Source of the DNA: an uncultured Bacteroidota bacterium
Lineage (GTDB): Bacteria; Bacteroidota; Bacteroidia; Flavobacteriales; Flavobacteriaceae
Assembly (NCBI GenBank): GCA_902509805.1
Contig: CABWZL010000008.1
Span: 1-39,746 of the forward strand
Length of the DNA stretch: 39,746 nt
Reading direction: 5' to 3'
Below the pieces are notes generated by a model. That model worked only from the letters and a program-made list of their open reading frames with translations, had not been told where the DNA came from and ran no database searches. Numbering within the stretch: position 1 is the first letter of the stretch; each line of letters starts with the position of its first letter. Made by a program: the position numbers and the translations under genes. This document shows positions 31,645-39,686 of this stretch, in pieces.

Positions 31645-32036
31645 TAATATATATCAAAGTTCCAAGCCTTTAAACCATCAAACATAACATTGAATATATA
31701 AGAGCCTTCGTATAATAGAATAAATAATAGAAAAGGAATCAAAATAAGAAGTGGAACAACTATGGTGTTTTTAAGAAAAGGTTTTTCATCTCTAACATGC
31801 ATGAAGTCCCATGTTATATAATATGCCTTTATTATAGTCATTATAATAAATAGCCAATTAATAAGCTTAATTCCTAAAAAATAGTTTAATAATATTTCTG
31901 GTTTAATTATACCTAAAGCTACTTCAACAGCAGTTATTATAGATAAAAAAATAAGAACACCCCATATCTTCTGGACATTTGACTTGAATTTTAAACGCCC
32001 TCTAAAAATTGCTAATTTATGATTTTGCTCTGCCAT
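31644..32036 (-). CDS. Cytochrome c oxidase subunit IV family protein
   Basis: The 130-residue membrane protein has three TM segments (about 24-44, 53-72 and 90-110) and the caa3-type subunit IV pattern: a cytoplasmic start, KIWGVLIFLSIITAVEVALG, IIMTIIKAYYITWDFMHVRDE and a C-terminal helix. The KAYYITWDFMH segment is typical of the small prokaryotic subunit IV. It follows the large subunit III gene by 3 bases, and its stop overlaps the next gene's start by one base. It is an accessory subunit of the terminal oxidase in the inner membrane. Confidence 0.88.
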   Translation of the reverse strand: MAEQNHKLAIFRGRLKFKSNVQKIWGVLIFLSIITAVEVALGIIKPEILLNYFLGIKLINWLFIIMTIIKAYYITWDFMHVRDEKPFLKNTIVVPLLILIPFLLFILLYEGSYIFNVMFDGLKAWNFDIY

Positions 32037-32039
32037 AGT

Positions 32040-33020
32040 TTATACTAAATAGAAAAATGTAAATACAAAAACCCATACCAGGTCAACGAAGTGCCAATAA
32101 AGACCAACTTTTTCAACCATATCATAATGACCTCTTTTTTCGTATGTTCCTAGAAGTACATTTATGAATACTATTATGTTTAATATAACACCTGAAAACA
32201 CGTGAAAGCCATGAAATCCTGTAATAAAAAAGAAGAAGTCAGCAAAAAGAGGATTTCCATATTCATTACGAATTAAGTTAGCGCCTTTTACCACTCTTGT
32301 GGCAGAGGCTAGTTTAATTTCAGCTTGTTCACGACTAAGAATTATTTTATGACCACTTTCATCTAAAGTCTCTAATCTTACCGTTAGATCTATATCATTG
32401 TTAAAACCTGCCATAACTTCATCAAGAGTAATTTCAGGTAATTTTGATTCACTTTGATACCAAATACCAACGTTGTCATCATGAGTCACTCTAGATTGAG
32501 TCGAAGAAATAGCAAATTCATCAATAGGCATTCTTTTTCCTTCTTCAAGATTGTAAAATTGTAAAATTTCTCCATTTTGTATTTCAACAGCACCATATTC
32601 TCCCTTAATGAAATTCTTCCACTCCCAAGCTTGTGAACCTACAAAAATTGCGCCTCCAATTATAGTTAAAAGCATATAAAAAGCAACACGATTTTTATTA
32701 TTATGGTGACCAGCATCAACAGCTAAAACCATTGTAACAGATGAAAAAATTAACACAAATGTCATAAGTGCTACATAATACATCGGAGCGTCTATGCCAT
32801 GCAAAAATGGGAAGTGCGTAAAAACTTCATCTGCAATAGGCCAAGAATCAATATTTTTAAATCTTGAGAAACCGTAAGAAACAAGGAAACCAGAAAATGT
32901 AAGTGCATCTGAAACAATGAAAAACCACATCATTAGTTTTCCATAAGCAGCGTCAAGTGGCTTAGATCCACCTCCTCCCCAAGAATTTTGTTTTGTTTTT
33001 GTTAATGTAGATGCTTGCAT
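32040..33020 (-). CDS. Cytochrome c oxidase subunit III (long form)
   Basis: The 326-residue protein has subunit III hallmarks: KLMMWFFIVSDALTFSGFLVSYGF near the start, FFFFITGFHGFHVFSGVILN, and YWHFVDLVWVFVFTFFYLV at the C-terminus. Between TM4 and TM5 there is an exported insertion of about 110 residues (about 133-245), which makes it longer than classical subunit III; such a loop is usual for this paralogue in Bacteroidota as I recall. A second, short subunit III gene lies directly upstream, and a -7 box lies in the 33-base gap between them. Subunit III stabilises the catalytic core. Confidence 0.9.
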   Translation of the reverse strand: MQASTLTKTKQNSWGGGGSKPLDAAYGKLMMWFFIVSDALTFSGFLVSYGFSRFKNIDSWPIADEVFTHFPFLHGIDAPMYYVALMTFVLIFSSVTMVLAVDAGHHNNKNRVAFYMLLTIIGGAIFVGSQAWEWKNFIKGEYGAVEIQNGEILQFYNLEEGKRMPIDEFAISSTQSRVTHDDNVGIWYQSESKLPEITLDEVMAGFNNDIDLTVRLETLDESGHKIILSREQAEIKLASATRVVKGANLIRNEYGNPLFADFFFFITGFHGFHVFSGVILNIIVFINVLLGTYEKRGHYDMVEKVGLYWHFVDLVWVFVFTFFYLV

Positions 33021-33038
33021 CTAGGGCAATTTTGATTA

Positions 33039-33046
33039 CAAATTTA
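33039..33046 (-). promoter_or_regulatory. -7 box (TAAATTTG) upstream of the long subunit III gene
   Basis: It matches TAnnTTTG on the minus strand in the 33-base gap between the two subunit III genes, 18 bases before the ATG. It could be an internal promoter of the oxidase cluster. Confidence 0.35.
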
Positions 33047-33053
33047 TTAATTT

Positions 33054-33668
33054 TTAACTGAAGTATTTAATAAAAAAGAATAAATATATCCATAAAGCTC
33101 CAAGAAAATGCCAGAATATTAATGCCATCTCAAAACCTAACTTATTCTTCTCATATTTTTGTTTATTAAACTTAGTAACTACAACGGTTAATACAATTAT
33201 TCCAGCAAACAAGTGAGCTAAATGCATAAATACTAAAACATATACATATGATGTAGTAATAGAACTTTCAGGACCAGTAAAATAATAACCTTGAGAAATA
33301 ATATCTCCAAAACCTAAAAACTGAGCAACCACAAAAATAATAGCCATAATAATAGTAAGTCCAAGAAAGATATTTACATTATTTCTGTGAATGTAGATAT
33401 TGATGTTTTCTGGAAGTGAAACTCTTATATATTGATCTAACTTATACTTTGCAAGTTGAAAAAAAAGACTGCTTAAAGCAATTGATACAGTGCTTATTGT
33501 AAACCAAACAGGAAGAACAAAAGAGTCAAGCCAATCTGGTCTAGAACTACTTACAATAAATGCACTAGTCAAACCAGCAAAAGTCATAGTGATACTAATT
33601 AGTCCAAACCATAACATCATTTTTTTGGCTTTACTAGTTTTAACTTCAATTGGATCCGAAATAGTCAT
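33054..33668 (-). CDS. Cytochrome c oxidase subunit III family protein (short form)
   Basis: The 204-residue protein has five TM segments (about 16-38, 50-70, 97-117, 137-158 and 178-198). Subunit III features are KKMMLWFGLISITMTFAGLTSAFIV, the VFMHLAHLFAGIIVL helix (equivalent to FHGxHV) and FWHFLGALWIYLFFFIKYF. It lacks the long exported loop of its downstream paralogue. Tandem short and long subunit III genes after ctaB are the rule in Bacteroidota oxidase clusters. The start codon overlaps the end of ctaB by one base. Confidence 0.88.
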   Translation of the reverse strand: MTISDPIEVKTSKAKKMMLWFGLISITMTFAGLTSAFIVSSSRPDWLDSFVLPVWFTISTVSIALSSLFFQLAKYKLDQYIRVSLPENINIYIHRNNVNIFLGLTIIMAIIFVVAQFLGFGDIISQGYYFTGPESSITTSYVYVLVFMHLAHLFAGIIVLTVVVTKFNKQKYEKNKLGFEMALIFWHFLGALWIYLFFFIKYFS

Positions 33669-34558
33669 TATGAAAGAAATTTATCTATTACAAATATAAT
33701 TTGAATAAAACTTAAATAAAAAATACTTGTATACATAAGTCTTATAGCGTTTTGTTTATCCTTATACTTCATAAGTCTTATTGCTTGAAATAACATAAAA
33801 AAACCTGAGGCTAAAATTAAGATCAAAGAGTATAAACCAATTGTGAAATCTCCCGTAAAACTAAAATATGGTAGAGTAGAAACTAAAATCATCCAAATAG
33901 TATAAAATACAATTTGAAATGCTGTAGAATTATCTCTTTGACCAGATGGTAACATCTTAAATCCTGCTTTTGAATAATCATCATGTGATATCCATCCAAT
34001 AGCCCAAAAATGAGGAAACTGCCAGAAGAATTGAATCATAAATAAAATACCTGTTTCGATTGAAAATTTATTGGTAACTGCAACCCAACCTAGCATGAAG
34101 GGGATGGCACCAGGAATAGCACCAAAAAAAACAGATAAAGGTGTGATAGGTTTTAAAGGAGTATATAGCGCTAGATATATTATCATAGAAATAAATCCAA
34201 AAAATGCAGTTCTGAAATTTATAATATAAAGCATGGTCAGTCCTAAGAAACTTAGAATAATACAAACTATTACTGCTTGCTTTACACTAAGCGCTCCTGT
34301 AGGAAGTGGCCTATTTAATGTACGTTCCATTAATGCATCTCTATTCCTTTCAATTATTTGATTAAAACCATTAGATGCTCCTACAACAAAAAAACCACCC
34401 AAGATTAGTAGAAGAAGGGTGTAAATTGAAAATACTTCAAAAGCAATCAAATAAGATGCAACAGAGGAAAAGACTACACTTAAGGATAGCCTATGTTTTA
34501 TAAGAATTAAAATTTCAGAAAATAAAGACCTGGGCTTTATAGGTAAAGTATCAGACAT
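33668..34558 (-). CDS. ctaB: Heme o synthase (protoheme IX farnesyltransferase)
   Basis: The 296-residue UbiA-family membrane enzyme attaches farnesyl to heme b, giving heme o, the precursor of heme a in the oxidase. The first Asp-rich region is NGFNQIIERNRDALMERTLNRPLPTG (split; about 63-88), in the form typical of CyoE/CtaB. The loop FGAIPGAIPFMLGWVAVT and the second region FPHFWAIGWISHDDYSKAGFKMLP follow. Eight or nine TM helices are apparent. It opens the oxidase block, 30 bases after tonB, and overlaps the short subunit III gene by one base. Confidence 0.92.
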   Translation of the reverse strand: MSDTLPIKPRSLFSEILILIKHRLSLSVVFSSVASYLIAFEVFSIYTLLLLILGGFFVVGASNGFNQIIERNRDALMERTLNRPLPTGALSVKQAVIVCIILSFLGLTMLYIINFRTAFFGFISMIIYLALYTPLKPITPLSVFFGAIPGAIPFMLGWVAVTNKFSIETGILFMIQFFWQFPHFWAIGWISHDDYSKAGFKMLPSGQRDNSTAFQIVFYTIWMILVSTLPYFSFTGDFTIGLYSLILILASGFFMLFQAIRLMKYKDKQNAIRLMYTSIFYLSFIQIIFVIDKFLS

Positions 34559-34588
34559 TAATTATTAATTAGGAAGTATCCTTATTTA

Positions 34589-35293
34589 TTATTGAAGCCT
34601 GAAAGTGATTGGAATACTAAAAGGAACCCTAACAGCTCTACCTCTTTGTCTACCAGGGGTCATTTGAGGAAGTCTGCCAATAATTCTTGCAGCTTCATTC
34701 TCGAGGTTTTTGTCTGGTCCTCTCATACGTATATTAGTAATTGTTCCGTCCTTAGAAATTATAAAGTTAACATACACTCTTCCTTGAATACCCATTTCTT
34801 GAGCAATATCTGGATATCTAAAGTTTTTTCTAATATGCTTGTTCATTTGTTCCTGAAAACATGCTCTTCTTTGAGATTTAGCAACAGATTCACATCCAGG
34901 AAAAATTGGAACATCTTCAATTACAGCAAAAGGAACATCAATATCATCAAAGTCATCTTCTACAACTATATCTTCAATCACCATTTCTTCATCAGATTCT
35001 GTAGATTCAATAACAGTTTCCTCAACTTCTTCTTCATCCTCTACGATCTCAATGACTTCTGGAGCAGGTGGTGGAGGCGGTGGAGGCGGTGGAGGTGTTT
35101 TTAACTGTTCTGTAATAGGAACATCCTCTTCGTCATCTACTAGCATATCTCCATTTGTAAGATCAATTTTTCTTTCATATGATTTATACTCAACTGCACC
35201 CCAAGTTACACCTAGCACAAAAGTCAGACCAATAACAAAGTATAGATTTCTGTTTTTATTTAAGTCTGCTTCTGGATTTTTCTTTAGTTGCAT
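34589..35293 (-). CDS. Energy transducer TonB
   Basis: The 234-residue protein has a cytoplasmic basic start, one TM (NLYFVIGLTFVLGVTWGAVEY, about 16-36), ten consecutive prolines (about 69-78), an acidic Glu/Val periplasmic spacer (about 82-125) and a C-terminal TonB domain (about 150-234: IRKNFRYPDIAQEMGIQGRVYVNFIISKDG, GRAVRVPFSIPITFRLQ). It couples ExbBD proton-motive energy to outer-membrane receptors such as the one at 1817-4165. exbB and exbD are not in the window. In Bacteroidota this tonB lies between gcvH (often with vanZ) and ctaB; vanZ is absent here. Confidence 0.9.
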   Translation of the reverse strand: MQLKKNPEADLNKNRNLYFVIGLTFVLGVTWGAVEYKSYERKIDLTNGDMLVDDEEDVPITEQLKTPPPPPPPPPPAPEVIEIVEDEEEVEETVIESTESDEEMVIEDIVVEDDFDDIDVPFAVIEDVPIFPGCESVAKSQRRACFQEQMNKHIRKNFRYPDIAQEMGIQGRVYVNFIISKDGTITNIRMRGPDKNLENEAARIIGRLPQMTPGRQRGRAVRVPFSIPITFRLQ

Positions 35294-35367
35294 GAATAAG
35301 TATTTAATTTGCTAATCTATAAAAAATTATAATTATTTCATATAGTTAGGCTACTCTTTATGTTTTT

Positions 35368-35748
35368 TTAACTAGCTATCAAGTTTTTATAATCTTTTGC
35401 ACTAAGTAAACTATTAATTTCTGATAAATCGGTAATGTCTATTTTAATTATCCAACCTTCTCCGTAAGGATCCTCGTTTACTAATTCTGGCTTATCCTCT
35501 AGGTTGGAATTCATTTCTATTACTTTTCCTCCAACTGGCATAAATAAATCTGAAACTGTTTTCACTGCTTCAACTGTTCCAAAAACTTCATTTAAAGCAA
35601 TTTCACTATCTAGGGTGTCTATTTCAAGATAAACAATATCACCAAGTTCCCCTTGAGCAAAATCTGTTATACCAATTGTAGCTATATTATCTTCAATTTT
35701 TACCCATTCATGTTCCTCTGTATATTTTAATTCTTCTGGAATGTTCAT
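35368..35748 (-). CDS. gcvH: Glycine cleavage system H protein
   Basis: The 126-residue lipoyl carrier shuttles the aminomethyl group between the P, T and L proteins. The lipoylation site is Lys63 in GTVEAVKTVSDLFMPVGG; HEWVKIEDNIATIGITDFAQGELGDIVYLEI and EDPYGEGWIIKI are family-typical. It starts 2 bases after the ruvA stop. In many flavobacteria the giant gene sprA stands between ruvA and gcvH; here they abut. The 74 bases up to tonB hold no gene. Confidence 0.95.
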   Translation of the reverse strand: MNIPEELKYTEEHEWVKIEDNIATIGITDFAQGELGDIVYLEIDTLDSEIALNEVFGTVEAVKTVSDLFMPVGGKVIEMNSNLEDKPELVNEDPYGEGWIIKIDITDLSEINSLLSAKDYKNLIAS

Positions 35749-35750
35749 GA

Positions 35751-36332
35751 TTATAATTTATTTAATGATCTTTTTATTAATTCTTGGAGCTCTATATCTT
35801 TATTTTCAAAATACACCTTACTTACAATTTTTTCAGATTTAGATTTATTAAAACCTAATACAGAAAGAGCAAGTAATGCCTCTTTTTTAATATCAAGATT
35901 TTGATTCGATAAATCTATATCTTTTTTATCAAATAATTCAACTTTATCTTTCAATTCTATTATCAATCTTTGAGCAGTTTTTAGTCCAATTCCTTTAATA
36001 GATTTTATTCTTTCAACATCTTCTGCCCATACTGCTTCTTGCATCTCTACTGCAGATATTGAGGATAAAATTGTTCTAGCTGTACTTGGTCCAATTCCAG
36101 AGATCGAAATTAATTGTTGAAAAATAGATCTTTCACTTTGAGAACTAAAACCAAATAAAATATCTGAATCTTCTTTCCTTTGGAGATGAGTAAAAATTTT
36201 AATATTCTCATCATCTGATATTTGTTCGTATGTATTTAATGAAATATTAATTTCATAACCTATTCCGTGTGATTCCACTATAATTTTAGTTGGTGATTTT
36301 TCTATTAATCTTCCTTTTATATAGGTTATCAT
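35751..36332 (-). CDS. ruvA: Holliday junction branch migration protein RuvA
   Basis: The 193-residue protein binds four-way junctions and loads RuvB. Domain I is an OB fold ([27 protein letters not shown], about 2-28), domain II holds two helix-hairpin-helix motifs (LISISGIGPSTARTILSSI and IKSIKGIGLKTAQRLIIELKDK), and domain III (about 148-193) is the RuvB-binding helical bundle. Its ATG overlaps the malic enzyme stop by 4 bases (ATGA). ruvB is three genes upstream on the same strand. Confidence 0.95.
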   Translation of the reverse strand: MITYIKGRLIEKSPTKIIVESHGIGYEINISLNTYEQISDDENIKIFTHLQRKEDSDILFGFSSQSERSIFQQLISISGIGPSTARTILSSISAVEMQEAVWAEDVERIKSIKGIGLKTAQRLIIELKDKVELFDKKDIDLSNQNLDIKKEALLALSVLGFNKSKSEKIVSKVYFENKDIELQELIKRSLNKL

Positions 36333-38612
36333 TTTTTCTTAATTTTTCTTTGATTTGCATCTATTACTGATATTGCAGACATATTAACTATCTCATCAAC
36401 TGACGCACCAAGTTGAAGAATATGTATTGGCTGATTTAAACCAATAAGAATAGGGCCAACAGAAACAGCATTATCTAGTTCTTTAATAGTTTTATAAGTA
36501 ATATTTGCTGAATCAAGATTAGGAAATATAAACGTATTAACTTTTCGACCATTTAAAATTGAAAAAGGGAACCTGTTCTTTAACATTTCTCTATTAAGTG
36601 CAAAATCTGACTGTATTGGACCATCAACTATCAATTCCGGGTTTTTATCGTGAAGAATTTTAACTGCCTTTGATATTTTTTTTGCTTCATCAAAATCAGA
36701 AGAACCAAAGTTAGAATATGAAAGTATTGCAATTACTGGCTCAATTCCAAACATATTTACAATCTTGGCAGTATTAATAGCTATTTTTGCAATTTCATTA
36801 TGCGAAGGATTAATATTCAAAGAAGTATCTGAGCAGAATAATGGGCCTTGTTTTGTAATCATTAAATTTGTTGCAGCAACTTTCTCAACTCCTGGTGCCT
36901 TTCCAATCGAATTAATTAATGGAACGAAAACAGAAGGATAACTTTTAGAATATCCAGACAACATACAGTCAGCATCACCATTTTCTACCATCATTGCGCC
37001 AAAATAGTCTCTTCCTCTTAGGAGTCTCTTCACATCATCTAAAGTTTTTCCTTTTCTTCTTAACTTTTTAAATAAGATTTGAGAGTATTCATCGATCAAA
37101 TATTTATTTACTTTATCAGTTGGATCAATAATTTGAAGATCCTCATTAAAATCAAGAGATTCCATTAATTCTTGAATTATTTTTTTTCCACCTAACAAAA
37201 TTGGTATAGCAATTTTCTCTTCAAAGCAAATTTGAGCAGCTTTTAAAACATCTAAATGATCGGCTTCAGTAAAAACAAGTTTTTTTTCTTTTGCTTTTCT
37301 TGCTCTTCTATGAATAATTCGAATTAATTTTTGATTATTACCCAATCTTTCATCAAGTATTTGAGTGTATTTTTCCCAATCTTCAATAGGTTCTTGAGCA
37401 ACTCCTGAATCAATTGCTGCTTTAGCTACAGCAGGAGGAATCTCTGATATTAACCTAGGATCAAATGGTTTTGGAATAATATAATCTTTACCAAAGTTTA
37501 GCTTTGTTTCATCATAGGCAATATTAACCTGTTCTGGAACTGGTTTTTTAGCTAGTTCTGCTAAAGCAACTACAGCTGCTTTTTTCATTTCTTCATTTAT
37601 TTTTGTAGCTCTAACATCTAAAGCACCTCTAAAAATAAAGGGAAAACCTAAAACATTATTCACTTGATTTGGTAAATCTGATCTACCAGTAGCAAATATT
37701 ATGTCCTCTCTCACAGACATTGCCTTGTCAAAACTTATCTCAGGATCAGGATTGGCCATAGCAAAGACTATTGGGTCTCTAGACATCGTCTTAAGCATTT
37801 TTTCTGATACTATATTAGCCATTGAAAGACCAATAAATACATCTGAATTAACCATAGCTTCCTCAAGTGTTTTAATCTTTCTATTTGTAGCAAAAAACTT
37901 TTTTTCTTTTGTTAAACCATCTCTTAAATTATTAATGACACCTTTACTGTCAGTCATAACAATATTTTCAAGTTTTGCTCCAAATGATATATATAATTTA
38001 GTACATGCTATTGCTGCTGCCCCTGCACCTGAAACAACAATTTTAATATCTTCAATTTTTTTATCTACAAGCTCAAGGGCATTTAAAAGAGCTGCTGCTG
38101 ATATAATTGCAGTTCCATGTTGATCATCATGCATTACTGGTATATCTAGCTGTTCTACTAATTCTTTTTCAATTTTAAAAGCTTCAGGAGCTTTAATATC
38201 CTCAAGGTTTATTCCCCCAAAAGTTGTAGAAATTGACTTGACAACTTCAATAAATTTATCAGGATCCTTTTCATTTATTTCAATATCAAAAACGTCAATA
38301 TCAGCAAAAATTTTAAATAAAAGTGCCTTCCCTTCCATAACAGGCTTTGAAGCATCAGGACCAATATCTCCAAGACCAAGAACTGCTGTTCCATTGGTTA
38401 TAACAGCAACTAAATTTGATTTATTTGTATACTTATATACATTATCAGGATCTTTTTTCAATCTCTTGACATGGAATAGCAACTCCAGGAGAATATGCAA
38501 TTGCTAAATCTCTTTGTGAATTATATTTTTTTGTTGGTACAACTTCAATTTTTCCTGGCCTAGGCTTTGCATGATATACCAATGATTCTCTTCTTTCTCT
38601 ATTCTTTCCCAT
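36329..38612 (-). CDS. maeB: NADP-dependent malic enzyme with phosphotransacetylase-like domain; frameshifted near the 5' end
   Basis: The gene encodes the large MaeB-type enzyme (malate + NADP to pyruvate + CO2 + NADPH). The true start is ATG 38612: residues 1-53 read [20 protein letters not shown]... to [17 protein letters not shown], then the frame runs into TGA at 38445-38447. One base over, the rest is intact from [32 protein letters not shown]. An extra A in the A6 run (38453-38458, minus strand) explains it. Without it the protein would be about 760 residues, normal for MaeB. The malic domains span about 1-430 ([36 protein letters not shown]); the phosphotransacetylase-like domain follows ([20 protein letters not shown]). 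Sequencing error or recent inactivation are both possible. Confidence 0.9.
38453..38458 (-). other. A6 homopolymer: site of the malic enzyme frameshift
   Basis: On the minus strand ATT-GAA-AAA-AGA-TCC-TGA is read; with five A's it would be ATT-GAA-AAA-GAT-CCT-GAT, restoring E-I-E-K-D-P-D-N. Both flanks match the malic enzyme family, so the break is confined to this run. Confidence 0.85.
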
Positions 38613-38628
38613 AAAGATGGATTATGAT

Positions 38629-38636
38629 CAAATATA
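38629..38636 (-). promoter_or_regulatory. -7 box (TATATTTG) upstream of the malic enzyme gene
   Basis: It matches TAnnTTTG on the minus strand in the 29-base gap after ruvB, 16 bases before ATG 38612. It supports that ATG, rather than any start downstream of the frameshift, as the real one. Confidence 0.45.
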
Positions 38637-38641
38637 AATTA

Positions 38642-39640
38642 TTAATTAAATAAATTATTCTGATTATTTTTATTTCTTCCCAAGTGATTATAACCCTTAT
38701 CTGTTACTTGTCTTCCCCTTGGAGTCCTTATTATAAAACCTTGTTGAACAAGGAATGGTTCATAAACCTCTTCAATAGTTTCAGTATTTTCAGACAATGA
38801 AGTTGCAAGAGTAGATATCCCAACAGGTCCTCCATTATAATTATCAACTATTGTCATTAATATTTTATTATCCATTTGGTCTAATCCATTTTTATCAACA
38901 TTAAGTGATGATAATGCAAATTTTGTAATATCTAAGTCAATTTTACCATCACTTTTAATTTGAGCAAAATCCCTTACTCTTCTTAATAAAGAATTTGAAA
39001 TTCTTGGAGTGCCTCGACTGCGTCTTGCTATTTCAAAACAGGATTTTTTATCAATTTTTAATTTTAAAATTTCTGAACTTCTTTCTACAATTTCAGATAA
39101 TAATTTATCATCATAATGCTCAAGTCTGTTAGATATAGCGAATCTTTCCCTCATTGGGTTTGTTAAAAATCCTGATCTAGTTGTTGCTCCAACAAGTGTA
39201 AATGGGTTTAAATTTAATTGAACTGTTCTTGCATTTGGACCAGATTCAATCATGATATCAATTTTATAATCTTCCATTGCAGAATAAAGATATTCTTCTA
39301 TAACTGGACTCAGTCTATGGATTTCATCTATGAATAGTATATCTCTTTCTTCAAGATTTGTAAGAAGACCTGCAAGATCTCCAGGCTTATCAATCACAGG
39401 GCCAGATGTTACTTTTAAACCAACTTTTAATTCATTTGCCAATATATGAGCTAAAGTAGTCTTTCCTAATCCAGGTGGACCATGAAATAATGTATGGTCT
39501 AATGCGTCATCTCTTTGGTTAGATGCTTCAACAAAAATTTTAAGATTACTAATTATAGATTCTTGACCAATAAAATCTTCGAAGCTAAGAGGTCTTAGCG
39601 CTTTATCAAAATCATTGTCTCTTTCTTGGTTATCATCCAT
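38642..39640 (-). CDS. ruvB: Holliday junction branch migration DNA helicase RuvB
   Basis: The 332-residue AAA+ motor has LRPLSFEDFIGQESI (about 15-29), Walker A GPPGLGKTT (54-62), Walker B ILFIDEIHRL (about 99-108), sensor 1 in FTLVGATTRSGFL, an arginine-finger region at RERFAISNRLEHYD, sensor 2 RSRGTPRISNSLLRRVRDFA and the C-terminal winged helix NGGPVGISTLATSLSE...EPFLVQQGFIIRTPRGR. It drives branch migration with RuvA. The ATG lies only five bases after a -7 box, so the message is probably leaderless. The stop is followed by the malic enzyme promoter. Confidence 0.96.
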   Translation of the reverse strand: MDDNQERDNDFDKALRPLSFEDFIGQESIISNLKIFVEASNQRDDALDHTLFHGPPGLGKTTLAHILANELKVGLKVTSGPVIDKPGDLAGLLTNLEERDILFIDEIHRLSPVIEEYLYSAMEDYKIDIMIESGPNARTVQLNLNPFTLVGATTRSGFLTNPMRERFAISNRLEHYDDKLLSEIVERSSEILKLKIDKKSCFEIARRSRGTPRISNSLLRRVRDFAQIKSDGKIDLDITKFALSSLNVDKNGLDQMDNKILMTIVDNYNGGPVGISTLATSLSENTETIEEVYEPFLVQQGFIIRTPRGRQVTDKGYNHLGRNKNNQNNLFN

Positions 39641-39645
39641 TAGTT

Positions 39646-39653
39646 CAAATATA
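39646..39653 (-). promoter_or_regulatory. -7 box (TATATTTG) immediately before ruvB
   Basis: It matches TAnnTTTG on the minus strand; AACTA separates it from the ruvB ATG (39640), placing the transcription start at or beside the start codon. Confidence 0.5.
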
Positions 39654-39686
39654 CACTAATTGTGAAATTTGAGGTATAGATATAAT

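Noticed and set aside
35052..35315. Plus-strand Gly-rich reading frames opposite tonB
   Set aside because: They are the complement of the proline run and TM segment of TonB and have no coding features of their own.
38445..38460. Programmed frameshifting at A-AAA-AAG in the malic enzyme gene
   Set aside because: The sequence resembles the -1 slippery heptamer of dnaX, but a -1 shift leads to the wrong frame; +1 or -2 is needed, and no stimulatory stop or structure is at the site.
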